Below are positions 53,885-64,000 of a stretch of 64,000 bases of DNA, piece after piece. Position 1 is the first letter of the stretch, and each line of letters starts with the position of its first letter. Below the pieces are notes generated by a model. It was not told the DNA's origin and did not search any database. It saw only the letters and a list, made by a program, of their open reading frames with translations. A program made the position numbers and the translations under genes. Source of the stretch: Isoperla grammatica (lineage: Eukaryota > Arthropoda > Insecta > Plecoptera > Perlodidae); assembly GCA_945910005.1 (NCBI GenBank), contig OX246747.1, forward strand, positions 36,361,250 to 36,425,249, written 5' to 3'.

Positions 53885-55466
53885 TAAAACGCCTTAACTC
53901 GGGATGCCAAAGAGGTTTAACCCGAAGATAATAGTTACTCTACTATGCAGAGTAGAGAGAGAATATCTTCCAAAGTCTTTGGTTTCCGGCGGAGGAGTGT
54001 TCCGCAACAACTAGGTCGTATTCTCCCCATCTCTGTAGTTCCCATGACCCAGTCAGCTAGTCCAGGAAGTGACGGGGTAATCCGTGCAGTTGTAGCCTGG
54101 CCTGGCCTGGTCATGTACACGGAGTAACTTCCCCACTCTGCCGCGCGGGTCGCTGCTGTACGACCTGGTTAACTTAACAACTTGTTACTTTAGCTATACA
54201 TTGCAGGCTAACTTAACGGCAAGTGGCGCCGCATACCTGGTGGTGGTGTTGCTGGGAATGATTGTAGTCACGATTAGCTCAGTCGTATATGAAGAAATTT
54301 CCGTTATGTTAGCCTGTATAGAAGAGTGCCGATCAGTACTTGCAATATCGCGTTTTGATTAATTCTAATCTTGACAAGGAACAGTAAACAGAGAGACCAA
54401 CTACTTTATAGAGTATATTAGTGTGACCACGTTTCCCCTGTCAACCGATGACGAACCGTAATTGTGACTCCAAACAACCATGACAGTTGACAGTTGACAG
54501 ATAGTTTTGTTTTTGCAAACATTGTAGCGAGGGTTATCCGTTCAGATATTTCGTTTCCGTTAACACGAAACAGTGAAAAAGAAGTTGATTAAATTGATAA
54601 GTCAAGTATTGTAATGGTACAATTACTACTTTTAATAATAACTACGTTTCAGAAGGTTGTTTGGAGTCAGATAGCTCGTCTGCCATTTAATCTGACGTCA
54701 TCATTGATACAGTCTATTGTGATTTCGAACATTGTTGAACGGACTGCGAAGACCTAACCTGACGAGCCTCCACTATAGACCTTGCTATACCACATTACAT
54801 AAATCTATTAGCTCGTCATGATTTACCTGTTAAACATCGTGGTTTATCAGCTACAACTAGATTGTGGATGATAACAAATTCAGAAAAGATCATTCATCAT
54901 CAGAAGATAACTTTTCGAAATATTGTATTTTCGTTCTTGTATAATCTTTTTTTTTGTTTTGATAAACCGCGCGTTTCAGATCGGAAAGACAGACGAGTGA
55001 GCTGAATTTTGATTGTTTTTTTATTTACAATTCCTTCCTTATCCGCGTGACCGTAGCAAGACAGCCGGTAGCCACGCCGTGTACAGCGTTGCCAGATTAC
55101 AGCAGAGCTCACAGCGTTGCCAGATTATAGCTGAGCTCTTTTAGTTCCGTGCAGAGCATAACAAACATGTCGGCTTCAACCCGGCCCGGCGCATCATGGG
55201 GGATGATTTACTATCGATTTATTAACGTGATTGATTGATTGATTAATTTGTGTTTGGCTTACAGCTTAGGTAGAGTATAATCAAGGTGTGAATTGACGGG
55301 GGGGATGGATGGGGGGGATTTCCTCTCGCTGTTAATTTCATCCCTGACTCTGTTTTAGTGAAAGGTATCCCCACCTCAAGATACCCATCTCATCTCATTT
55401 CATATCAAGTGACTTTATCTAGTAACGTTAATAAATAATGCGTCAATTTACACATTTATTCATATA
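53885..55466. other. No gene recognised
   Basis: No repeat family or convincing frame. A 70-codon minus frame (54900-55112) and overlapping 60-codon frames near 54 kb lack motifs. CAGCGTTGCCAGATTA is directly duplicated at about 55084 and 55113. Confidence 0.4.
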
Positions 55467-55676
55467 GTTGAGAAACTGTAAGAATGACAGCCCCCTCCAT
55501 ATCCCCACCACTGCTACCCGACTCCCCTCAACTCCGTGACAACCTGATAAAATGAAATGCGTAACTGAAAATCAGTTTGTTTCAGTTGTTCAGTTTGTTG
55601 TTTCATGGAGTTGAGGGGGGGTCGGGTAGCTGTGGTGGGAATAAGGCGGGGGCCGTCATTCTTACAGTTTCTCAAC
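55467..55676. mobile_element. Palindromic MITE
   Basis: GTTGAGAAACTGTAAGAATG at the left and CATTCTTACAGTTTCTCAAC at the right. Arms of about 72 bp include CTACCCGACTCCCCTCAACT against AGTTGAGGGGGGGTCGGGTAG. Confidence 0.85.
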
Positions 55677-56274
55677 CATAGTGTGATCGTTCCGATTTAT
55701 ATGGTTTAACTTGACTGTTTAGTGTTTTCCCTCAGTCACACCTTATGACTGAGTAAACTATTGACGTAAAGACACCTTCAGTCAAGATTGCGTCAACCTC
55801 CCAAATGACATTCTCTTGTAAACTGTCTCTTTCAGTTTGTTCCTAAAGTATGTATATAGTTTGTTTAAAGTATGTAGGCGGTAATTTCCAAGAATTGATT
55901 TCCGTGAAGTGTATAGAGGGAGCCCATAATATGCAAGATTTATGATGTAGACTTCATTTTCCTGTGGTGGTGGGGTGGGGGGGGGGAGGGGGGAGGGGGT
56001 CGTATGTCTTGTCTTACGCTGTGGCGGGCGAACGGACCACACTAAAGCTACTTGTTAATTTATCGTATACGAGTCTTGTTTCACAATCTAAAATGAACCA
56101 CTATTTATGTTAACTTGAAGTGGCGCACTAGTATTCCTCATTCCAATCTTAAATTGGTGAATCTATATTGTTTAGTAGTTTTACTAGATGTATATATTAT
56201 AACGTGGGTCAGCCCCAGCCACCAGAAGGGATTTATTGTTAAAAGTTTCTTCGTAAAAGCCCGTAAAATGTGGT
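55677..56274. other. No gene; G-rich tract
   Basis: G-rich run GGGGTGGGGGGGGGGAGGGG at about 55973-56000, a quadruplex candidate. No coding support. Confidence 0.45.
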
Positions 56275-57665
56275 TTTCGATTGGCCATATTTTACGTCCG
56301 GCTGCTATCCGGCTTCCAGTGCACCATCAGTATTACCTGAAGGAAACCGGCCCTTCACTTTCTAGCAACAAAAAACACTCCTATAAATGGGTTTTCCCGA
56401 TAAGCCATATTGCACTGTATCGCAGCAGTATTCCACGTTTTTGTCAGACACCAGCCAACAGCGCTATGATTGTCCATACTGTACGTCCGCGCGGTATCCG
56501 GCTTGCAGTGCCTGCCCCAACAGCCAGCAGCGCTCACTGATTGTCCATACTGTACGTCCGCGTGGTATCCGGCTTGCAGTGCCTGCCCCAACAGCCAGCA
56601 GCGCTCACTGATTGTCCATACTGTACGTCCGCGCGGTATCCGGCTTGCAGTGCCTGCCCCAACAGCCAGCAGCGCTCTCTGACTGTCCATACTGTACGTC
56701 CGCGCGGTATTCGGCTTGCAGTGCCTGCCCCAACAGCCAGCAGCGCTCTCTGATTGTCCATACTGTACGTCCGCGCGGTATCCGGCTTGCCAGTGGCTGC
56801 CCCAACAGCCAGCAGCGCGCTCTGATTGTCCATACTGTACGTCCGCGCGGTATCCGGCTTGCAGTGCCTGCCCCAACAACCAGCAGCGCTCTCTGATTGT
56901 CCATACTGTACGTCCGCGCGGTATCCGGCTTGCAGTGCCTGCCCCAACAGCCAGCAGCGCGCTCTGATTGTCCATACTGTACGTCCGCGCGGTATCCGGC
57001 TTGCAGTGCCTGCCCCAACAGCAAGCAGAGTTCTGATTGTCCATACTGTACGTCCTCACAGTATCCGGCTTGCAGTGCCTGCCCCAACAGCAAGCAGAGT
57101 TCTGATTGTCCATACTGTACGTCCGCGCGGTATCCGGCTTGCAGTGCCTGCCCCAACAGCCAGCAGCGCTCAGATTGTCCATACTGTACGACCGCGCGGT
57201 ATCCGGCTTGCAGTGCCTGCCCCAACAGCCAGCAGCGCTCTGATTGTCCATACTGTACGTCCGCGCGGTATCCGGCTTGCAGTGCCTGCCCCAACAGCCA
57301 GCAGCACTCTCTGATTGTCCATACTGTACGTCCGCGCGGTATCCGGCTTGCTGTGCCTGCCCCAACAGCCAGCAGCGCGCTCTGATTGTCCATACTGTAC
57401 GTCCGCGCGGTATCCGGCTTGCAGTGCCTGCCCCAACAGCCAGCAGCGCTCTCTGATTGTCCATACTGTACGTCCTCACAGTATCCGGCTTGCAGTGCCT
57501 GCCCCAACAGCCAGCAGCGCTCTCTGATTGTCCATACTGTACGTCCTCACAGTATTCGGCTTGCAGTGCCTGCCCCAACAACCAGCAGCGCTCTGATTGT
57601 CCATACTGTACGTCCTCACAGTATCCGGCTTGCAGTGCCTGCCCCAACAGCCACCAGCGCGCTCT
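56275..57665 (+). repeat. 71-bp minisatellite, about 17 regular units
   Basis: The unit is TTGTCCATACTGTACGTCCG, CGCGGTATCCGGCTTGCAGT, GCCTGCCCCAACAGCCAGCA, GCGCTCTCTGA. Units 68-73 bp long occur. Diverged units start the array at about 56281. A subset carries CTCACAG in place of CGCGCGG. Because 71 is not a multiple of three and the unit has few stops, long frames appear on both strands, including a 521-codon minus frame; these are artefacts. Confidence 0.97.
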
Positions 57666-59687
57666 ACGCGAATCGATAAGGAAGGAAAGGGGTAACGGAG
57701 GGGTGGTGAATATTCCCGCCACTGCTTTAGTGTCCCAGTCGACCGCTAGGGTCGCGCCTTGCCGGCAGGGCACGGGACCAGTTACTCTCGTTATACTCAC
57801 AACCGTTTTAGAATGTGCGATCGTAATGGTACTGGATGTTTCTTCTCGAGCAAGGTAAGTGTGTGTGTGTGTACGTACACTAGGTGTACACACATTAGGT
57901 GTACGCGTGTACATGTACACACGTACTGAGAGGTGCCGGGTGAGCGGCGGACGTTGACCTCAATGAAGGGTATATAAGAAGACTCATAGTACTAACCCAG
58001 ACGTGTGACGCGCTGCGCTCTATCTAGCGGACGTACGGGGAACTTTGGCGTTCGATATTCCCTGTGTGTGTATGTGTGAATGATGTGGGTTTTGGTGGGT
58101 TTTTTGTAAAGAAATCGTGGGAAAGTGTCGGATCGGGAAATTGTTTTCGTATAATACATGTTTTGTTTTTTGTATGCGAGGAAAAATAATAGGTATAAAT
58201 TTGCGTCGATATTGTGGGGGAATAAATGTTTTGCTTTTATGTTTGATTTTTTTAAAGAAAAGCGTGGGAAAGTTACGTAGCGGATCGGAAAACTGTTTTT
58301 GTTCTTGTTTTTTTTTTCGCATATATATTTGCGTGATTTTGTTTGTATCGGATTACGAAGGCAGTACTCGAACCAAGGACATAAAACTTTTACGTTGCTC
58401 TACAGTCAAAGTACATTTAAGATGCAAATAAAGAATTGAGACATTCAAGCGACCCAAAGAGGAAATTATCTTCATTTCTGTTGAGGAATGCAATTTAAAT
58501 CTTTAAGAGTAACCTAAATCTACTTGCTGACATATTAATATTTACCTAAGGACAAATTTCCATACTTAAACCATACAACTATACATTGTTTAATTGCATT
58601 TAATTTAGCTTTAGTATAACTATTAATACATAGAACGGTATGTCACTAGTTTTGTAGTATAAACCTGAACCGCCACGAACCCTTGTTTATTGGTTCAAGT
58701 ATTTTCCATTGTACGAAAACAAATATAATTGTACATCACGCATGTAAAAGAAAAGGAAATAAATAATAATAATAATAATACTTGAATTAAGCTGAAACAA
58801 CGATGTGTAGTCTTGCTCGATTCAAGTGGGGAAGTTCGCTACGTAGTTGCAAATCACACCAGCCGACCCGGCCGGCAGGGCAGCCTATATATAGTTTGAT
58901 TATCTACGGTCGCCGCAGAGAGGCATAGGCAAGTTTTAATTGCTTTTATATCACATGATTGGAACTTGAGATTAAAACTGTGCGACGGTCTTATACCCTG
59001 AGGTCCGCTGGGTCTAATGTGACCAACGGATGTTAGGAGAATGTAACTATTTTGTCTATATACTCAAGTTTCCAAATATTGCACAGCGTTCTATGGAGAT
59101 TACGGCGTTTTACACACAAATTTTTAATGTTTTAACAAAGTTATTAACGTTGGTGGATTTGGATAATGTTTGTTATGTGGTGTGTGAAAAATGAAGAAGT
59201 ATTTAAGCCAGCTTTTGATTAAATTTGCAACACGTTTTCGAGAAATATATTTTTTTGAATTGTATAATGTCTTCACGAGGTTTTATACATCTTATAGTTT
59301 TGTGAAAATAGTTCATCTTCGATAAGCTTGGCCTAAAAGCTCTATAACTCACTAAAAAGATTCATAGATCTATCGTAAATGCGTTTTAACCCTTCTCTGA
59401 TGAATAGTGGTTGTAGAAAAATTGATTTATCCATGTGCTTTCAATTATATAAAAAATGTAATATGTGTTTATACAAAAATGGATGGGTTTAACTTTTCCT
59501 GGACCACTTGTTAGCGAAACACTTGTCTCTCTTTAGCTTAACCGAATACAAAACTATTCTGAGCTGATGTATATAATATAGTTTCATGACGAATTATTTA
59601 TTTATAAACCATAAACATCCCCCAAAACATGTAGTTCTAGACCCTCAATACCTATTCACTGCTTCCTAGATGGGTGTGCTTTTTTGT
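57666..59687. other. No gene; TATA-like core at 57971
   Basis: TATATAAG at 57971-57978 lies 20-50 bp downstream of a GC-rich stretch (GGTGCCGGGTGAGCGGCGGA). A second, TATATATAG, is at 58886-58894 after GACCCGGCCGGCAGGGCAG. Neither leads into a recognised gene. A donor-like CAAG|GTAAGT occurs at 57852. (GT)n at 57859-57872. Confidence 0.35.
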
Positions 59688-59744
59688 CAAGGTCTGCTGG
59701 ATTTACTCCTAGCGGATTTACTACTAGCAATCTAGTGGACCTTG
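59688..59744. mobile_element. mini-G element (57 bp) with 9-bp direct repeats
   Basis: CAAGGTCTGCTGGATTTACT at the left and AATCTAGTGGACCTTG at the right. CTTTTTTGT flanks it at 59679-59687 and 59745-59753. It lacks the GTAATTGCGAAGC middle of the longer copies. Confidence 0.8.
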
Positions 59745-59799
59745 CTTTTTTGTTATACAAGCTACATGGAGACAGATCACTGCCACCTAGATATCAATG

Positions 59800-59950
59800 T
59801 GCTAGTATTATAGTTACGATTGAGGAGGCTGTGACATCATTTGGGTCGGATAAACAATATCGGTTGCCAGGCAACTCCATTGTTGTGCATCTTTATTTGA
59901 TTGGTGCATATTCAATGTTTGTATACGAGACAAAACACGGCCACATGGTT
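59800..59950 (+). repeat. Dispersed repeat shared with 41.4 kb
   Basis: GATTGAGGAGGCTGTGACAT, GGCAACTCCATTGTTGTGCA, GATTGGTGCATATTCAATG and GAGACAAAACACGG match the complement of 41373-41560 in order. Confidence 0.6.
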
Positions 59951-60016
59951 ATTTGTACAATAGTAATTATAACTGTATCATGGTTTGCTCTGAAAATAGT
60001 TTGCTTCGCGTAGCAT

Positions 60017-60466
60017 TGTAACTAGACATTCAACTGTCATGGCCGCCTTACGGACAATATCACGTTGCTTTTATTAACGAGCTCAGTAAGATTATACGAA
60101 TCAATTATGTTGTATCCATTTATTTCTTATACTTAAATGTTAGTAGGAAATAAATATATATCTGCCCTACTTGATTTGTACATTTACATAAACTGCAGCT
60201 ATAGCCGTATTTTAGAAGATAACATATGAATGCCTAAAAACTTACTGAACTCTGAATTCAGTCTAAGAAACTGGTTAAAACCAGAAGTTACAACTGTAAT
60301 GATGCTTTGTTAAGCAGTTTAGAGTGCGGCTGGGCTACCGCAAGGCGTGGCCTACACTCCAGTCTGAGCCTGAGGCCTGAGCGTTGTATCATGTAACCTA
60401 CTATATTAGTTCTACAATAAATCTTACTTTAATACATGTAATGTCTTTTATTGGAACATCATCACA
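60017..60466 (+). repeat. Probable 5' LTR of the Gypsy element
   Basis: The right boundary, ...ATCATCACA at 60466, is fixed by the primer-binding site beginning at 60467. The left boundary is a guess: TGTAAC at 60017 gives a TG...CA repeat of 450 bp. An AATAAA polyadenylation signal lies at 60416-60421 and a TA-rich possible promoter at about 60148-60162. The 3' LTR is beyond the window, so identity and target duplication cannot be tested. Confidence 0.55.
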
Positions 60467-60481
60467 TGGTGTCAGAAGCGG
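60467..60481 (+). other. Primer-binding site for minus-strand synthesis
   Basis: TGGTGTCAGAAGCGG lies immediately after the LTR end. TGG complements a tRNA CCA terminus, and the string fits the tRNA-Leu-type sites used by many animal Gypsy elements. The exact tRNA is inferred. Confidence 0.8.
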
Positions 60482-60559
60482 AAATACAACCGGGCTACAG
60501 CAGCAACTATAGATTGAAGACAAAACGTGTGATTACTGTGCTATTAAGTGATTAAAGAT

Positions 60560-63500
60560 ATGGCACATGCTTCAACCAGCTTCAACCCGCCACCATGCCT
60601 GGATCTCTCTGGCAACGTGAGCGAGAACTGGCGACGTTTCCTACAGAAGTACAAGATATACATGAAAGCTACAGGTAAAGAAACCAGCAAAGATGAGTCT
60701 GTGAAAGTGGCAATACTACTGAACTTTGTGGGCGATGAAGCGTTAGAAGTTTTTAATACGTTTGTCTTCGAGACGGGTTTAAGTGCCGACAAGATAGATG
60801 ATGTCATCACGAAATTTGAAGAATACTGTAACCCACGAAAAAACCTAATATTTGAACAAAGCAAGTTCTTCACGCATATTCAAAAGGAGGGAGAGCCTTT
60901 TGACAAGTTTCTTACTGAATTGAAACTCAGGTCGGCGACGTGTGAATTCGGAAATCAGACTGAACAAATGCTCACTATGCGTGTAGTTCTGGGAATTCAC
61001 GACAAAGCGCTACGGGAACGCCTACTTCGTATTCCTGACCTGAACCTAAAGAAAGCATCCGAATACTGCCGTGCAGCGGAAGTGAGTAAGCAGCAAGCTG
61101 GAGAACTTGACGGGTCTGCCAAGGCGGTGGATTACGTCAGCCGGAGGCGTGACTATGGGCGTGACGTCACGGAGAAGCCAACATCTGACAGACGGCAAGA
61201 AGAGACGTCAAGCACGTCAAACACACAGCGGTATAAGAAAGACTGCAAATATTGTGGGTACAAGCATGCTCCAAAGAAGTGTCCTGCCTTTGGACAAAAG
61301 TGTAGTGCATGTAAAGGTTTCAACCATTTCAGTAAAGTGTGTAGGAATAGCAATGCGACGAAAAAGAAAATCCATGAACTGAATGAATATGATGAACATA
61401 ACCTACCGATTACTAACAGTGATGATTCGGATGAGGAAGGTGTACAGGAAGTATACATGAACTCATTAGAAATAATGAAGGAAGTACATAGTGTAGCTAG
61501 GCCTATGCCTAGACAGAAAGCCAGTTGGAATGCAAACATTCAGGTAGGCCAAGCTAAGAAAATGATTAACTTTAAGTTAGACACTGGAGCGGAAGTAAGT
61601 GTGATACCTTACAGCTGTTTCCAGGAACTTGGCTCAGATGTTGTAGACAAGCTTAATGAAACTAGAACAAAGCTTGTAGCATTTGGGGAAAGAGTTATAA
61701 TTCCCAAGGGTAAAATCTCTTTAGATTGTAGTAAGGGTAAGAGGACTGCCCGAGTGACATTCATGGTGACAGATGTCAACAGCGAGCCTCTACTAGGACT
61801 TGATGCATGCGAGAGTCTTGGGCTCATTAAAAAGATAGATCACGTCAAAAAGATTGTAACTAAAGAGGAAATAGTCCAAGAATATAAAGATGTTTTTGAT
61901 GGATTAGGGTCAATGCCGGGGGAGTACAATATTTCTTTGAAGGCAGAGGCAGAGCCCAAGATCGAGCCGTCACGTAGAGTACCATTAGCAATAAGAGATA
62001 AGCTAAAAGAAGCGCTTGACAATCTAATCGAAAAAGAAATAATCGAAAAAGTCACTCATCCTACTGAGTGGGTACACAATTTGGTTATTATCGAAAAACC
62101 CAGTGGTGATTTAAGATTGTGTTTAGATCCCACTGAGTTAAACAAGTTTGTTAGGAGGGAGCATTATCATATGCCAGTAGCAGCAGATGCAATTGCAAAC
62201 TTGACTGGAAACAAGGTGTTTTCGATACTTGATTTGAAAGAGGGTTTCCATCAGGTGCGACTGAGTAAATCGTGCACTGATTTGTGTACGTTCAATACAC
62301 CTTTTGGTAGGTATAAATTTCGAAGACTACCTTTTGGTCTTTCTTCAAGCCCAGAGGTGTTTCAACGCATGAATAATGAGTTATTCGAGGGAATCCAAGG
62401 TATACAAATTATAGCTGACGATATCATTGTAGCAGGCAAAGACCAGGAGACACATGACAGAGTTTTGCAACAGGTGTTTGAGAGAGCCCGAAAGACAAAT
62501 GTAAAATTCAACAAGGAAAAGTTCCAATTCAGAGTGAGTGAAGTTAGTTATATGGGTCATAAAATAACTTCTGATGGAGTAAAAGCAGATCCAGAACGTG
62601 TTAGAGCTATCGTGGACATGCCTACACCTACTTCAGTGGCTGAGGTTAGGAGATTCTTAGGGATGCTAAATTTTGTACATCAGTTCATTCCAAATATGTC
62701 TCAGATATCAGCTCCATTGAGGTCCTTGTTACGTAAAGAGGTAGAGTGGGCGTGGGAACACGAACAGCAGACATCTTATGATAACTTAAAAAAAGTTTTG
62801 TGTGAAGCTCCGGTACTTTCTTACTTCGACCCAACGAAACCTTTAGTTTTACAGGTAGATGCTTCTAAAGCAGGGATGGGGGCATGTTTACTACAAGACA
62901 ACCACCCTATAGCTTTCGCTTCACGAAGCATGACTGTTACAGAGGAAGCGTATGCTCAGATAGAGAAAGAACTAAATGCAATTGTGTTTGGTCTTACTAA
63001 GTTTCATTACTATACATATGGCAGAAAAGTACAGGTATTAACAGATCACAAACCACTGGTATCCATTGCAACTAAACAGATTAACAAAGTTTCACCTCGA
63101 TTACAAAGATTGCAGTTAAAAATCATCAAGTATGACCTCGACATATCGTACTTACCTGGTAAGGATATGGTATGGGCAGACACATTGTCTAGAGCCTATC
63201 TTCGTGATATCAATGTTGATGATTCAGACATGATTAAGTTAGTACACAGTGTGTCCAAACATTTGCCTATGACAACTGAAAGGCGCAAACAGTTTCAAAC
63301 TGAAACGAGCAATTGGGTAGTTGCACAGGAACTCAAGCAACTGCTACAAAAGGGTTGGCCTAGTCATAAACACTCAGTTCCTAGCTCGTGTAAGTTCTAC
63401 TGGGACTTGCAGAATGACATTTCCGAGGAGGAGGGTTTACTTTTTGTAGGTAGTCGAGTGTTAGTTCCTCCTGCCTTAAGGCAATACATGCTTCAGATAG

Positions 63501-64000
63501 TTCATGAAGGTCATTTTGGAATAGAGAAAAGTAAGGTACGTGCTAGGAGTGTTGTATACTGGCCAGGTATAAATAAGGATGTGTACGATTATGTAAAGAA
63601 GTGTGTAACATGTGAACGTTTTGGTAAGCAAAACGCGAAAGAGCCATTGCTATCCCACCCAATACCAGACCGAGCTTGGCAAACTTTGGCTACCGACATT
63701 TTAGAATATGAGGGGAAAAGTTACCTAGTCGTTAAAGACTTCTATTCTAAGTGGATAGAGCTTGTTCAGCTCAAATGTAAAACAGCAGTAGAAGTAAGTT
63801 CAAAGCTAGAGTGTATGTTTGCTAGATATGGAGTTCCAGACAATATTGTCTCGGACAATATGCCCTTTTCTAGCTACAACTTCAAACAGTTTGCAGAAAC
63901 GTGGAATTTCACTGTCGTAACATCCAGTCCGGAACATCCTAAATCTAACGGCATGGCGGAGAACGCTGTTAAATTAGCTAAGACTATGTTAAAGAAAGCT
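60560..64000 (+). CDS. Gag-Pol polyprotein of a Ty3/Gypsy retrotransposon (C-terminus beyond the window)
   Basis: One continuous frame of at least 1147 codons encodes structural and enzymatic proteins that would be cut apart by the internal protease. The ATG at 60560 is the first after an in-frame TAA (60545-60547) and has G at -3 and +4. Residues 1-220 are capsid-like. Zinc knuckles use C229, C232, H236, C241 and C248, C251, H256, C261. Protease has D341-T-G-A and a GLD segment near 413-415. RT has D558 in LDLKEGFHQV and D620-D621 in IADDIIV, with Ile-Ala instead of Tyr/Phe-x before DD. RNase H carries D767, E804 and D829. Integrase shows H982/H985, C1015/C1018 and the triad D1046, D1099, E1134; 34 residues separate the last two, one fewer than usual. 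Gag and Pol are fused without frameshift. The end of integrase is cut off by the window. Confidence 0.95.
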   Translation, partial: MAHASTSFNPPPCLDLSGNVSENWRRFLQKYKIYMKATGKETSKDESVKVAILLNFVGDEALEVFNTFVFETGLSADKIDDVITKFEEYCNPRKNLIFEQSKFFTHIQKEGEPFDKFLTELKLRSATCEFGNQTEQMLTMRVVLGIHDKALRERLLRIPDLNLKKASEYCRAAEVSKQQAGELDGSAKAVDYVSRRRDYGRDVTEKPTSDRRQEETSSTSNTQRYKKDCKYCGYKHAPKKCPAFGQKCSACKGFNHFSKVCRNSNATKKKIHELNEYDEHNLPITNSDDSDEEGVQEVYMNSLEIMKEVHSVARPMPRQKASWNANIQVGQAKKMINFKLDTGAEVSVIPYSCFQELGSDVVDKLNETRTKLVAFGERVIIPKGKISLDCSKGKRTARVTFMVTDVNSEPLLGLDACESLGLIKKIDHVKKIVTKEEIVQEYKDVFDGLGSMPGEYNISLKAEAEPKIEPSRRVPLAIRDKLKEALDNLIEKEIIEKVTHPTEWVHNLVIIEKPSGDLRLCLDPTELNKFVRREHYHMPVAADAIANLTGNKVFSILDLKEGFHQVRLSKSCTDLCTFNTPFGRYKFRRLPFGLSSSPEVFQRMNNELFEGIQGIQIIADDIIVAGKDQETHDRVLQQVFERARKTNVKFNKEKFQFRVSEVSYMGHKITSDGVKADPERVRAIVDMPTPTSVAEVRRFLGMLNFVHQFIPNMSQISAPLRSLLRKEVEWAWEHEQQTSYDNLKKVLCEAPVLSYFDPTKPLVLQVDASKAGMGACLLQDNHPIAFASRSMTVTEEAYAQIEKELNAIVFGLTKFHYYTYGRKVQVLTDHKPLVSIATKQINKVSPRLQRLQLKIIKYDLDISYLPGKDMVWADTLSRAYLRDINVDDSDMIKLVHSVSKHLPMTTERRKQFQTETSNWVVAQELKQLLQKGWPSHKHSVPSSCKFYWDLQNDISEEEGLLFVGSRVLVPPALRQYMLQIVHEGHFGIEKSKVRARSVVYWPGINKDVYDYVKKCVTCERFGKQNAKEPLLSHPIPDRAWQTLATDILEYEGKSYLVVKDFYSKWIELVQLKCKTAVEVSSKLECMFARYGVPDNIVSDNMPFSSYNFKQFAETWNFTVVTSSPEHPKSNGMAENAVKLAKTMLKKA

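Larger units (their letters stand above)
60017..64000 (+). mobile_element. Ty3/Gypsy LTR retrotransposon (3' part beyond the window)
   Basis: Probable LTR, primer-binding site, short leader, and one gag-pol frame in the order Gag, protease, RT, RNase H, integrase. RT-RNase H before integrase defines Ty3/Gypsy rather than Ty1/Copia. All catalytic residues reached are intact and there is no internal stop in 1147 codons. No envelope can be assessed. Confidence 0.95.

Noticed and set aside
56355..57920. 521-codon minus-strand open frame
   Set aside because: It reads through the 71-bp minisatellite, cycling through three frames of the same unit. No domain or start context supports a gene.
60544..62055. 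Several 60-128-codon minus frames and a 91-codon plus frame at 61107
   Set aside because: Shadows of the gag-pol reading frame.

Overview
This is a repeat-dominated stretch of a eukaryotic, almost certainly animal, genome, probably an aquatic invertebrate. The evidence is the density of dispersed palindromic DNA elements, tRNA- and 5S-rRNA-derived SINEs, 5'-truncated LINE tails, minisatellites, and a Ty3/Gypsy retrotransposon of metazoan type. There are no bacterial operons, and no complete host gene is visible. The phylum cannot be fixed from the sequence alone. A juxtaposed splice acceptor/donor at 42030/42031 suggests the window may lie inside a long intron or a gene-poor interval.

The only convincing long coding region is at the right edge. 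A Ty3/Gypsy LTR element runs from about 60017 past the window end. It has a probable 5' LTR, a tRNA-type primer-binding site directly after it, and one uninterrupted gag-pol frame from 60560 to beyond 64000. That frame carries two zinc knuckles, aspartic protease, reverse transcriptase, RNase H, and integrase up to its catalytic Glu. All catalytic motifs that fall in the window are present, so this copy looks young.

The remaining ~60 kb is layered repeats. Labels used here are local. MITE-A (termini GGTTGGAATTCATAGTC), MITE-B (TAGGGCACTAGCAACACC), MITE-C (TAGACCATTT) and MITE-D (AGGTCCAGTCTTACAAT) occur many times and sit inside one another; several have TAA/TTA target duplications typical of PIF/Harbinger-type insertions. 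FB-E and FB-F are fold-back elements with 160-240 bp arms. mini-G is a 57-81 bp element with CAAGG...CCTTG ends. SINE-H is a modular SINE head (GTGACTCTGC...GTAAGAGGCGAC) joined to several different tails. SINE-T is a tRNA-headed SINE. SINE-5S carries a 5S-rRNA-like head. LINE-K and LINE-L are non-LTR retrotransposon 3' ends with (TAAA)n tails.

Layout: 0-4.5 kb nested MITEs and SINE relics; 5.0-5.9 kb a tandem array of a SINE-like unit; 8-10.7 kb micro- and minisatellites, including seven evenly spaced CCAAT boxes; 12-21 kb fold-backs, a LINE fragment and the 5S-derived SINE; 22-23.2 kb a satellite; 25.9-26.8 kb a 92-bp array interrupted by a perfect palindrome; 28.9-34.5 kb SINEs and MITEs; 35.3-36.5 kb two minisatellites; 37.2-42.7 kb nested MITEs, SINEs and the putative recursive splice site; 43.5-44.5 kb an 8-bp array; 45-53.9 kb palindromes, a satellite remnant, a triple-nested insertion and another array; 56.3-57.7 kb a 71-bp array; 60-64 kb the Gypsy element. 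Most open frames in between are by-products of tandem repeats or palindromes. I saw no clearly new biological system; the best leads are the mini-G elements, the modular SINEs, the nested insertions, the CCAAT array and the 8-bp two-letter array.
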